Assembly: GCA_017889635.1 (NCBI GenBank)
Contig: JAGGAC010000039.1
Location: 1 to 33,581 of the forward strand
Length of the DNA stretch: 33,581 nucleotides
Reading direction: 5' to 3'
From: Bacillota bacterium
GTDB taxonomy: Bacteria > Bacillota > Negativicutes > Sporomusales > CTSoil-080
The first letter of the stretch is position 1; the number at the start of each line of letters is the position of its first letter. Below are positions 9,400 through 15,891 of the stretch, one piece after another. A program made the position numbers and the translations under genes. Under the pieces are notes generated by a model, which was not told the origin of the DNA, ran no database searches, and was given only the letters and a program-made list of their open reading frames with translations.

Positions 9400-10173
9400 T
9401 TAATTTCGCCATGTGGCAAGATTAGTTGTGCCGTATTTTTCTTTAGCCTTTTCCTTAAGCTGCTCAACAAATTGTTTCGGATCAACACCATTGTCAGGTA
9501 ACAAATAGTTGCCTGTCGTAACAAATTTCCATTGGCCATCGACCTTAGCTATTGTGAATTTCATGAGGGCATAATTGAGGTTGCCTGAAATAGACATACC
9601 GTTCACACGCTCACGACTGTAAAGACAGAAGCCGGAGATCTTTGAGTTATCGGTAAATGGACCTGAAGGAAGAGTTGTTTCCATGTAGTTAAGTGTAAAC
9701 CTGGCACTATTACCGCCAATCCAGGCTTTAAAGCGTTCTGCTGTTATATTTTTGGCTGCCACATCAATTTGTTGCAGCTTGGCTAGATCTCCGGTATTAA
9801 ACGCATCCATGCGCAATAGCAGCAGACGAATAGCTTGGCGGTCTTCGGGACTGACATATTGGGAAGCCAGAGATATACTGACAACATCAAGCGCTTTTCC
9901 ATACATGTTAGGACCAAATAAGTCTTCCCGCAAATTTCCTTCTACTATAACTTCAAGGTCATCTTTTTGAAATTTTAAGGGCAGTCTTTTGGTAGGATGA
10001 AAGCGCCGTTCATCATCACTTAATAGTCCGTAGGTATCTAGAGAGGTTAGATGTTTAACCTTTCCTTTAAACCTTACAATCTGATTTTCGGCCGCAAATG
10101 CATTGCAAGTAATGATGCTCAGCAAAAGACACAGTACCAAACTGCTAATCAATTTAATCATTGATGTTTTCAT
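9400..10173 (-). CDS. Secreted or periplasmic protein of unknown function
   Basis: 257 residues that I do not recognise. Residues 1-28 form a clear signal peptide (hydrophobic stretch around residues 8-24, likely cleavage after AFA near residue 27). The mature part has an OB/SH3-like beta-rich start and a second half (about residues 105-240) with alternating hydrophobic strands ending near DGQWKFVTTGNYLL, reminiscent of NTF2/SnoaL-like folds; this is only a pattern impression. A strong GGAGGT precedes ATG 10173. It begins 19 bp after the recombinase stop, so it is read from the same message, which is odd for an exported protein. Confidence 0.72.
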   Translation of the reverse strand: MKTSMIKLISSLVLCLLLSIITCNAFAAENQIVRFKGKVKHLTSLDTYGLLSDDERRFHPTKRLPLKFQKDDLEVIVEGNLREDLFGPNMYGKALDVVSISLASQYVSPEDRQAIRLLLLRMDAFNTGDLAKLQQIDVAAKNITAERFKAWIGGNSARFTLNYMETTLPSGPFTDNSKISGFCLYSRERVNGMSISGNLNYALMKFTIAKVDGQWKFVTTGNYLLPDNGVDPKQFVEQLKEKAKEKYGTTNLATWRN

Positions 10174-10192
10174 TGACTTACCTCCACTTGTA

Positions 10193-11725
10193 TTAGGTAA
10201 ATTTTAGTTCAACCTCAATTTCCGGTCGGCTGGCTTTGGCTTTTGTTGTATCTGTTCGCTCCGCGATTACTTTCTTCAATACCTGATGAACAGCAGCTCT
10301 CTTAGCCTCATATGAATGGTCGCCAAGAGCAAAATGTTTGGTAACAGCTGTAATAATCTCTTTTTGCGACAAGTTAGGAGAGAAGATTTCCATTTCTTCG
10401 CGTATTTTAGCTAGGTTCCGCCCGACATCATTTATTCTATCGCTAATTTCTTTTAGTTGCCTTTCAGCCTCATCCTCGGCAATCATTTGTTGCCGGTACC
10501 AACGCAAAACCATTTCTCGCTGCTTGACCAATCTGACTTCATTATCCTGCAGCCTTTCTATTGCGGTAATAAAATTTTTCGTATTGGCAGGGTGAGGGCG
10601 ATTTGACAAATATTGTTTTATCAACCGAGGATTTTTACTTAACTGATAAAGATGTTCATAGACGGTCTGATCAAGCAGCTCACAAGGAATGCGCCGAGCA
10701 CGGCAACGTTCTTTTTCTGTGTATATATAGGAGTTGCTTCGCTGACTCATGCAGACATAATAACTTTTAGGATCAGTAGCCTTACCGGCGTAGGTAATAG
10801 TCATCTTCCGACCGCATTGGGCACAATATACTAAACCACTTAGCAGTTGTTCACGTTTAAGGTTGCGTTTCGCAAGGGACTTATTGGCCTTTAATTGGCT
10901 TTGGGCAGCCTGCCAAACCTCAGTATCAACAATAGCCGGAACAGGTATGTCAATCCATTCTGATTCAGGCCGAAGAGTTCTAATTCTTTTGTTCAAGCTG
11001 ACCTTTTGATAACGGTAACGCATTGCCACATGGGTTCCACGATAAATAGGATTGGTCAAAAGACGATAAACAGCTGAAACAATCCAAGGCTTCTTCAATC
11101 TGGGCGAGGGAACGCCAATTTCATTCAACCGCCTTGCAATAGTTGCGGTACCGATTTTTTCCTCGGTAAGCCAGGTATACATTTGTTGGACAATTTGAGC
11201 TTCTGACTCATTTATTTCATAATTACTTATTTCTTTGTTGTATGTATACCCAAACGGTTTAGCGTCAGCGATTATTTTACCTTGGGCAGCTTTGCCGCGT
11301 TTGCCGCGCATAGAACGTTCTTTAATCTTTTCTTTTTCATAAGCAGAAACTGCGCCTCTGATAGAATAAAACAGTTTGCCTTCCGGGGATTGCTCGAAGG
11401 ACACTGATACAAAAAGAAGCTGGGCGCCAGCTTGTTCGATTTCATCGGTTATAATCAGTTGGTGGGCTAAATTACGGGCTAATCGGTCGGGGTCATAAAC
11501 AATTACAGCGCTAAGATTATTGTTGGCCAACATTTTTCTAAGCTGGGTGAGGGCTGGACGATCAATAAATTCGCCACTATAACCATCGTCAACAAATTCT
11601 TCAATTTTTTTTGCTCCCAGCATAGCGGCTCTTTTTCGGCAAGCATCAAGCTGTGTTGCCAAAGAATAGCCTGTTTCAGCCTGTTCCACAGTGCTTACGC
11701 GAGCATAAACGGCAACTATATTCAT
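10193..11725 (-). CDS. Large serine recombinase (SpoIVCA/skin recombinase type)
   Basis: 510 residues from ATG 11725, chosen because GGGAGG lies six bases upstream; the longer frame to 11749 lacks a site. Residues 3-150 form the resolvase catalytic domain: YARVS with nucleophile Ser11, then YDPDRLARN, and EKEKIKERSMRGKRGKAAQG leading into the recombinase domain (about 155-270). A zinc ribbon follows with CAQC and later cysteines, then a Leu/Glu-rich coiled coil near 390-450 that in this family controls directionality. Size and layout match SpoIVCA. It is the obvious enzyme for insertion and excision of the element. First gene of a three-gene minus-strand unit; I found no convincing promoter in the 110 bp upstream. 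Confidence 0.95.
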   Translation of the reverse strand: MNIVAVYARVSTVEQAETGYSLATQLDACRKRAAMLGAKKIEEFVDDGYSGEFIDRPALTQLRKMLANNNLSAVIVYDPDRLARNLAHQLIITDEIEQAGAQLLFVSVSFEQSPEGKLFYSIRGAVSAYEKEKIKERSMRGKRGKAAQGKIIADAKPFGYTYNKEISNYEINESEAQIVQQMYTWLTEEKIGTATIARRLNEIGVPSPRLKKPWIVSAVYRLLTNPIYRGTHVAMRYRYQKVSLNKRIRTLRPESEWIDIPVPAIVDTEVWQAAQSQLKANKSLAKRNLKREQLLSGLVYCAQCGRKMTITYAGKATDPKSYYVCMSQRSNSYIYTEKERCRARRIPCELLDQTVYEHLYQLSKNPRLIKQYLSNRPHPANTKNFITAIERLQDNEVRLVKQREMVLRWYRQQMIAEDEAERQLKEISDRINDVGRNLAKIREEMEIFSPNLSQKEIITAVTKHFALGDHSYEAKRAAVHQVLKKVIAERTDTTKAKASRPEIEVELKFT

Positions 11726-11859
11726 TATGATCCTCCCAGAATTAAGCATGGCTTAAATGCAATAATTCCATAAAAAGTACTTAGTTTCCTGCATTTTTTT
11801 TAGATCCGCTACCCTAATGTACAACCACTGGCGCATAGAATTATTTAGAGGTGGTGGTT

Positions 11860-12027
11860 GTGGCAGAAAAACAGCGTTTTAATATAAATAAAGCGCCTCC
11901 GGTTGTCAGAATCATTCATGGCAGTGAATGGGAAGATGAACGCCACAGTTTGTTATTTGTCAAACCTTTAATTGAAAGGATTTTAGTACAGCTGCTCCAG
12001 TTACGTCATGATAAACCAGAAGCCTGA
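11860..12027 (+). CDS. Small 55-residue protein, candidate recombination directionality factor
   Basis: Short ORF starting at GTG 11860 with AGAGGTGG five bases upstream (11847-11854), ending at TGA 12025-12027. The product begins MAEKQRFNINKAPP and ends DKPEA; it is mixed-charge with an amphipathic stretch (FVKPLIERILVQLLQL) that could be a helix. No known domain recognised. It is divergent from the recombinase, 134 bp away, and is followed by the sigma-A promoter of the riboswitch unit. Small proteins next to large serine recombinases often act as directionality factors (B. subtilis SprB is of similar size), so that is the leading guess. It could also be a chance ORF, though RBS and codon use look real. 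Confidence 0.6.
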   Translation: MAEKQRFNINKAPPVVRIIHGSEWEDERHSLLFVKPLIERILVQLLQLRHDKPEA

Positions 12028-12047
12028 TTTAAAGGTTGCAAGAGTGT

Positions 12048-12076
12048 TTGACAACATTTAATCTAATTGTTATAAT
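12048..12076 (+). promoter_or_regulatory. Consensus sigma-A promoter of the ZTP riboswitch/transporter unit
   Basis: Perfect TTGACA (12048-12053), 17-bp spacer, perfect TATAAT (12071-12076). Transcription should start near 12083, just before the first riboswitch. This is a vegetative promoter inside an element interrupting a sporulation gene. Confidence 0.9.
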
Positions 12077-12094
12077 TACACGTAGTTAAATAAC

Positions 12095-12168
12095 GATGAT
12101 ACGGAACTGGCGGATAAGTGGAATTAACCACATGAACCATATCATCATTGCAGTCGACCGCCTGGGCA
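12095..12168 (+). promoter_or_regulatory. ZTP (pfl motif) riboswitch, first copy
   Basis: P1 formed by GATGATACGG (12095-12104) and CCATATCATC with one C-A mismatch. Between them are the conserved ACTGGCGG and a GTGG-loop-CCAC hairpin; after the linker comes CCGCCTGGGCA (12158-12168), whose CCGCC can pair with GGCGG (12109-12113) as the pseudoknot. This is the hallmark of the ZTP/ZMP aptamer, which senses shortage of 10-formyl-tetrahydrofolate. The pseudoknot strand is also the 5' arm of the terminator, so ligand binding should turn expression on. Confidence 0.88.
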
Positions 12169-12210
12169 AAGAGAAGATTTGTTCTTTTGTCCAGGCGGTT
12201 TTGTGTTTCT
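12158..12210 (+). terminator. Terminator of the first ZTP riboswitch
   Basis: CCGCCTGGGCAAAGAGAA pairs with TTCTTTTGTCCAGGCGG (12182-12198), followed by a T-rich tract (TTTTGTGTTTCT). Its 5' arm overlaps the riboswitch pseudoknot strand, so aptamer folding and termination exclude each other. Confidence 0.88.
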
Positions 12211-12223
12211 ACAACTAAATAAC

Positions 12224-12297
12224 GATGATACGGAACTGGCGGATAAGTGGAATTAACCACATGAACCGTATCATTATTACAGTCGACCGCCTGGGCA
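12224..12297 (+). promoter_or_regulatory. ZTP (pfl motif) riboswitch, second copy
   Basis: Same architecture as the first copy shifted by 129 bp. Here P1 is perfect (TGATACGG with CCGTATCA). The core ACTGGCGG, the GTGG/CCAC hairpin and CCGCCTGGGCA are unchanged. RNA polymerase must pass both switches to reach the transporter gene, so the pair should give tighter shut-off and a steeper response than one. Confidence 0.88.
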
Positions 12298-12339
12298 AAG
12301 AGAAGATTTGTTCTTTTGTCCAGGCGGTTTTGTGTTTCT
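12287..12339 (+). terminator. Terminator of the second ZTP riboswitch
   Basis: Identical hairpin to that of the first switch: 5' arm starts at 12287, 3' arm ends at 12327, then TTTTGTGTTTCT. It lies 38 bp before the transporter start codon. Confidence 0.88.
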
Positions 12340-12377
12340 AATAGGTAGAAAAATATCGTAAGGAGATGTTTTTAGCA

Positions 12378-13598
12378 ATGAAAAATCGTTGGCTTATTGC
12401 TTTATCGGCGGTTGGAATTCATGTTTGTATTGGAAGTGTATATGCATGGAGCGTGTTAACGAAACCCATAATGAAAGAATTAGGGGTGGGACTAAAAGAA
12501 ACACAATGGACTTTTTCACTTGCAATTTTATTTTTAGGACTATCCGCGGCATTCTTGGGAAGCTATGTTGAAAAACTTGGTCCTAAAAAATCAGGACTAA
12601 TCTCCGCGGCATTTTTCTCTATTGGCTTGTTTGGAACAGGCGTAGCTGTGTACTTAAAAACATTGCCGCTATTATACTTATTTTACGGCATAATCGGCGG
12701 AATCGGACTTGGTATCGGCTATATTACACCAGTATCAACTTTGGTAAAGTGGTTTCCTGAAAAACGCGGGTTTGCTACAGGTATAGCTATCATGGGGTTT
12801 GGATTTGCCAGTTTTATAGCCGGACCGATTATTCAGACGCTTATCGAAAAATATAGTCTGATAGCTACTTTTGAAATTCTTGGGATTATCTATCTTTTAA
12901 TTATGACACCGTCAGCATTATACCTTGAACAGCCGCCAGAAACCTATAATGTTGTAACAAACTTAAGTATAACGCCTGTGACCGAAAGGTATCAAATGAC
13001 CTCACTTGAAGCCCTGAAGACATGGCAATTCTACGCTCTATGGTGGATGCTTTTCACCAATATCACCTGTGGCATTGGTTTATTAAGTGTAGTGTCACCA
13101 TTTGCTCAGGAAGTTATAAAGATGTCTCCAATTGCTGCTGCAACAATGGTTGGCATGGTTGGTCTATTAAACGGCTTTGGACGAATAATTTGGGCGTCGG
13201 TATCTGACTATATCGGCCGGGCAAATACTTATCTTGCTTTTTTCCTTATCCAGATTATTGCCTTCTTTTTGCTATCCCATACTACAGATAGCATTTCGTT
13301 TCAACTATTTGTCTATTTAATTATTTCGTGCTATGGCGGCGGTTTTGCCACAATTCCCGCTTTTTTAAGTGATCTTTTTGGAACGAAGGAATTAAGCGCA
13401 ATTCATGGCAAAATTCTTAGTGCTTGGGCGGCTGCAGGGGTTGTCGGTCCATTTCTGGTGGCGTGGGTTAAGGAGACGACAAACAGTTACAATGATATGT
13501 TATTGGTTTTCTCATACTGTTTTATTGTTACTTTGATAGTTGCGACCGTTGTCAAGTTTAAACAATCTCCTACTGTTAATAGCGAACAATCAGCGTAA
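12378..13598 (+). CDS. OFA-family MFS transporter (oxalate/formate antiporter-like)
   Basis: 406 residues with about 12 membrane helices. The start SVYAWSVLTKPI and the loop KWFPEKRGFATGIAIMGFG are typical of the OFA family of the major facilitator superfamily, whose known members exchange oxalate/formate or move other monocarboxylates. I take ATG 12378 (AAGGAG at 12360-12365); ATG 12366 overlaps that site. It is the last gene in the element, read toward the right junction, and its message carries two ZTP riboswitches. Formate is the one-carbon donor for 10-formyl-THF, so a formate or related carboxylate substrate would fit the regulator; the actual substrate cannot be read from the sequence. 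No terminator is seen between its stop and the 3' half of spoVK. Confidence 0.88.
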   Translation: MKNRWLIALSAVGIHVCIGSVYAWSVLTKPIMKELGVGLKETQWTFSLAILFLGLSAAFLGSYVEKLGPKKSGLISAAFFSIGLFGTGVAVYLKTLPLLYLFYGIIGGIGLGIGYITPVSTLVKWFPEKRGFATGIAIMGFGFASFIAGPIIQTLIEKYSLIATFEILGIIYLLIMTPSALYLEQPPETYNVVTNLSITPVTERYQMTSLEALKTWQFYALWWMLFTNITCGIGLLSVVSPFAQEVIKMSPIAAATMVGMVGLLNGFGRIIWASVSDYIGRANTYLAFFLIQIIAFFLLSHTTDSISFQLFVYLIISCYGGGFATIPAFLSDLFGTKELSAIHGKILSAWAAAGVVGPFLVAWVKETTNSYNDMLLVFSYCFIVTLIVATVVKFKQSPTVNSEQSA

Positions 13599-13630
13599 AA
13601 TATCTTAGAACTCAAAATAAAGTTTATAAG

Positions 13631-13665
13631 TTGTTTAAGAGAGTGTATAGTGAAAGCGATGGAAG
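13631..13665. other. attR: right junction of the spoVK intervening element
   Basis: TTGTTT-AA-GAGAG (13631-13643) lies just left of the shared GTGAAA (13650-13655); host spoVK resumes with GCGATGGAAG. Joined to the left junction this arm and CTCTC-G-AAACAA form an imperfect palindrome around the core, the expected shape of a serine-recombinase attP. Confidence 0.82.
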
Positions 13666-14051
13666 ACCATAAAGATGATCTGATATTGATTTTAGCTGGT
13701 TACCATAAAGAAATGGATAATTTTTTACAGACTAACCCAGGTTTAAGGTCGCGCTTTCCTATACATATCGAATTCCAGGATTATAGCCATAATGAACTTA
13801 TTGAAATAGCTGATCAAATGTGTACTAATCGTCAATACCAACTATCACCTCAGGCAAGGCTGGCTCTCCTATGTCGACTAAATGAACCGATAATTAGGGC
13901 CAATTCAAACTTTGGCAACGCCAGAACAGTGCGCAATCTTATCGAAAAGGCTTTTCGACTACAAGCCGTGCGTTTAGTCAAAAAAAACACGCTATCCAAA
14001 CAAGACTTAATGCTCCTTGAACCTTCAGATTTACCAGAGGTGGAGACATGA
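13650..14051 (+). CDS. spoVK: SpoVK, 3' segment (C-terminal half of AAA+ ATPase)
   Basis: 133 codons that complete the AAA+ domain begun at 7836-8387. It contains the sensor 1 strand LILILAGY, the arginine-finger region NPGLRSRFP and sensor 2 GNARTVRNLIEKA, i.e. exactly what the 5' segment lacks. GTG 13650 is the in-frame Val of the joined gene; the upstream bases AAGAGAG are a poor ribosome binding site, so separate translation is doubtful. The frame has no stops or frameshifts, so it is not decaying. The stop overlaps the next gene (ATG 14048), tying it to the GTPase operon. Confidence 0.93.
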   Translation: MKAMEDHKDDLILILAGYHKEMDNFLQTNPGLRSRFPIHIEFQDYSHNELIEIADQMCTNRQYQLSPQARLALLCRLNEPIIRANSNFGNARTVRNLIEKAFRLQAVRLVKKNTLSKQDLMLLEPSDLPEVET

Positions 14052-14650
14052 AAGAATTTGCGGTTGTAGGACGTCCCAACTCAGGGAAAACCATGTTTAC
14101 GCTCAATTTTGCCGGGTTTCTAAATTGCAAGAAGATAGATATTACTTTCCGTTCGCCTGATGGACTATTAAATTGTCGCCACTTTGCAATACCTGACGCA
14201 AAAAAAGAGCTGTGCGACAGTGAATGGCATAAAACCCGCATGGTTCAGTCAACGATACTTAAAATTCCACTGGGGAAAGCGGCAATTAGTTTTAAGCTCA
14301 CTGATACCTGCGGTGTATCAGAAGAAATTCATAGCGACGGCGCAATTAGAAAGGGCATGGCTCAAACTTTAAGCGTGCTTCGCGGCTGTGATTTTATTGT
14401 CCATATTATTGATGTGGCAACACTATCGGAAGAAAATCTGAACACGCGTGGCATCGATCAAGAAATATATGATTACGGTCTAGCTAAAAGTCGTTATCTT
14501 CTATTAGCCAACAAGATAGATTTACCGGCAGGAAAAAATAACCTGCCCAAGGTAGTAGGAGGCTTCAACAGGGCTAAGATAATTCCGATTTGTGCGATTA
14601 ATTCCCAGGGCTTCCAGGAGGTAAAAGCCTATGTTTCTCGCAACATTTGA
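14048..14650 (+). CDS. Small Ras-like GTPase of unknown role
   Basis: 200 residues, one G domain: G1 GRPNSGKT at residues 8-15, G3 DTCG, G4 NKID, and a weak G5 near the end. The G3 has Cys where many translational GTPases have Ala/Pro. It overlaps spoVK at ATGA and overlaps the next gene by 20 bp, so the set is tightly coupled. No extra domain is attached. It is not EngA, Era or HflX. Being translated directly behind spoVK, it may act in sporulation, but this is only context. Confidence 0.78.
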   Translation: MKEFAVVGRPNSGKTMFTLNFAGFLNCKKIDITFRSPDGLLNCRHFAIPDAKKELCDSEWHKTRMVQSTILKIPLGKAAISFKLTDTCGVSEEIHSDGAIRKGMAQTLSVLRGCDFIVHIIDVATLSEENLNTRGIDQEIYDYGLAKSRYLLLANKIDLPAGKNNLPKVVGGFNRAKIIPICAINSQGFQEVKAYVSRNI

Positions 14651-15224
14651 TTTTATTGCTTCTGCCTTAGCCGTAGCTTTCTCAGCAACAGCTATTAAAC
14701 TTATTGATGACTATCTGGACCGCGAAAACGATGCTGCCTGCCACCAGTTCAACTGGGCTGCTTACCTAGGACCAGGAATAGCCGTCTATGCGATGCTATT
14801 TTTTACTGTGGCAGCCTGCATCAACCCTAAACTTAGTTCGGCACTGTTTTTGGCAAGTTATGCCATAGGTATGTTGAGCGACCTTAGAACTCGCATGCCC
14901 AGCAGACTGTTGGGGTGGCAAGAGTCGATAGTTGTTTTAATTGTCTCTTCTTGTCTCTTAGGCTGGAGAATGACAGTCTTTTCAATGCTCTTTATTTTTG
15001 CTGTACAATGTATTGACGACTGCATTGATCTAAAAATTGACCGCCGGTGCGAACTTGGCACACGCAATTTGGCTTGTCGTCTGGGAATAGTTGAATGCTG
15101 TATAATAGGATTAATTGCTCTTTTAAGTGCCTGGAGGCTAAACGAGGCTTTATTCATACCAGTAATAACCGGTGCCACTATCTTTTATATTGCAATGCTT
15201 CACTTTCAGGGGGTGAAGACGTGA
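14631..15224 (+). CDS. Short UbiA-like polytopic membrane protein
   Basis: 197 residues, mostly hydrophobic with about six membrane segments. Two aspartate motifs, DDYLDREND (about residues 26-34) and DDCIDLKID (about residues 127-135), both fit the DDxxDxxxD pattern that binds Mg-diphosphate in UbiA prenyltransferases. It is 80-100 residues shorter than usual UbiA proteins (about 290), so it may be a minimal or divergent member. GGAGG precedes ATG 14631, inside the GTPase gene; its end overlaps the next gene by GTGA. Substrate unknown. Confidence 0.65.
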   Translation: MFLATFDFIASALAVAFSATAIKLIDDYLDRENDAACHQFNWAAYLGPGIAVYAMLFFTVAACINPKLSSALFLASYAIGMLSDLRTRMPSRLLGWQESIVVLIVSSCLLGWRMTVFSMLFIFAVQCIDDCIDLKIDRRCELGTRNLACRLGIVECCIIGLIALLSAWRLNEALFIPVITGATIFYIAMLHFQGVKT

Positions 15225-15445
15225 TTCTTGATGTAGTTGTGGTGGTTTTAATATTCTTTTTGCTTGGCTATATTTTTGGAAAACGAATTGGCAGGGAAGA
15301 GGGATTAGAAATCGGCCGAACCTCATTGGCGCTTACTTTACGTCAGCAATCATACGAGCAAGGTTATTGCGTTATTTGCCGCGAAACGCTACTAGATCAT
15401 AAACGTGAAATAACTAGTATAGAATCTACTCCTCCAAGCTCATAA
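15221..15445 (+). CDS. Small membrane-anchored protein, unknown
   Basis: 74 residues from GTG 15221, which overlaps the preceding stop and has GGGGGTG upstream. Residues 1-19 are a hydrophobic anchor (ILDVVVVVLIFFLLGYIFG), followed by a soluble part rich in Glu/Arg and a CVIC pair near residue 50 that could bind metal or form a disulfide. A longer frame from 15095 exists but lies wholly inside the UbiA-like gene. Not recognised. Confidence 0.6.
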   Translation: MILDVVVVVLIFFLLGYIFGKRIGREEGLEIGRTSLALTLRQQSYEQGYCVICRETLLDHKREITSIESTPPSS

Positions 15446-15467
15446 TATTGGGTGAGGAGGCATAAGT

Positions 15468-15773
15468 GTGGCTTTATCAAGATTGGAACGCAAGAAAGCT
15501 GCTGCAAGGGTTAGGCGCATACGATGGCTGAAACTGGCTGCAGCGGCACTCTTGGGGATAATTCTACTGATAACCTGGTACTATGGCGACAATCTAAGTT
15601 TTACCTTGATTGCTGTAATCTCATTTTTTGGGATTATTTTAGTCAATCCCGGAAATATTCGGGCCCATTTACCGGGTATGAATTGTTCCCAAATCTTTAG
15701 CCGAGTAATTATCAACTTTTTTTATCTTTCTACAGCCATCGCGCTTATCGCCGTGGCTGGCTGTCAGCATTAA
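15468..15773 (+). CDS. Small membrane protein, unknown
   Basis: 101 residues from GTG 15468 with GAGGAGG nearby. A basic N-terminus (about 20 residues, many Arg/Lys) precedes three likely membrane segments (residues about 22-40, 45-60 and 82-98). No family recognised. It ends the cluster that begins with spoVK; a terminator follows after 13 bp. Confidence 0.6.
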   Translation: MALSRLERKKAAARVRRIRWLKLAAAALLGIILLITWYYGDNLSFTLIAVISFFGIILVNPGNIRAHLPGMNCSQIFSRVIINFFYLSTAIALIAVAGCQH

Positions 15774-15786
15774 GAATGTAAAAACT

Positions 15787-15813
15787 AGAGGCGAAAGCCT
15801 CTATTATTTTTTT
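15787..15813 (+). terminator. Rho-independent terminator closing the spoVK-GTPase cluster
   Basis: AGAGGC-GAAA-GCCTCT (15787-15802), a stable GNRA-capped stem, followed by ATTATTTTTTT. Separates the cluster from hflX. Confidence 0.9.
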
Positions 15814-15891
15814 GTATATCCACAAGCAATATTATATTTGCAGGAATTCGACTTAATGGTACAAAATATCTTAATAAAGGAAGGTGATTGT

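Larger units (their letters stand above)
12087..12340 (+). repeat. 129-bp tandem duplication containing two riboswitch-terminator units
   Basis: Copies at 12087-12211 and 12216-12340 are offset by 129 bp and differ at only three positions across 125 bp (in the P1 3' strand and the adjoining linker). This is far more alike than ordinary riboswitch relatives, so the duplication is recent or kept alike by gene conversion. Confidence 0.95.
8388..13649. mobile_element. 5,262-bp skin-like intervening element inside spoVK
   Basis: Sequence between two GTGAAA copies (8388-8393 and 13650-13655) that splits one sporulation gene into two in-frame halves. Deleting 5,262 bp gives EAIDCMVK joined to AMEDHKDD and an uninterrupted 317-residue SpoVK. 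The element encodes a large serine recombinase, which is the enzyme class that excises the skin element from sigK in Bacillus and Clostridioides. It also carries a secreted protein, an exonuclease, a 55-residue ORF and a ZTP-controlled transporter. No phage structural or replication genes are present, so it is a very small domesticated or degenerate element. That it is excised during sporulation is inference. Confidence 0.9.

Noticed and set aside
11834-11842. CATAGAATT as a sigma-E -10 for the 55-residue ORF
   Set aside because: The start point would fall at or beyond the ORF's own ribosome binding site, and no -35 is evident.
12063-12260. 65-residue minus-strand ORF with a repeated segment
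   Set aside because: It only reads through the tandem riboswitch duplication; the repeat in the peptide is the DNA repeat. No ribosome binding site, and both riboswitch cores are better explained.
12087-12340. Two-copy repeat as a CRISPR array or phage repeat
   Set aside because: Units are 125 bp with a 4-bp gap, not short repeats with spacers, and each folds as an aptamer plus terminator.
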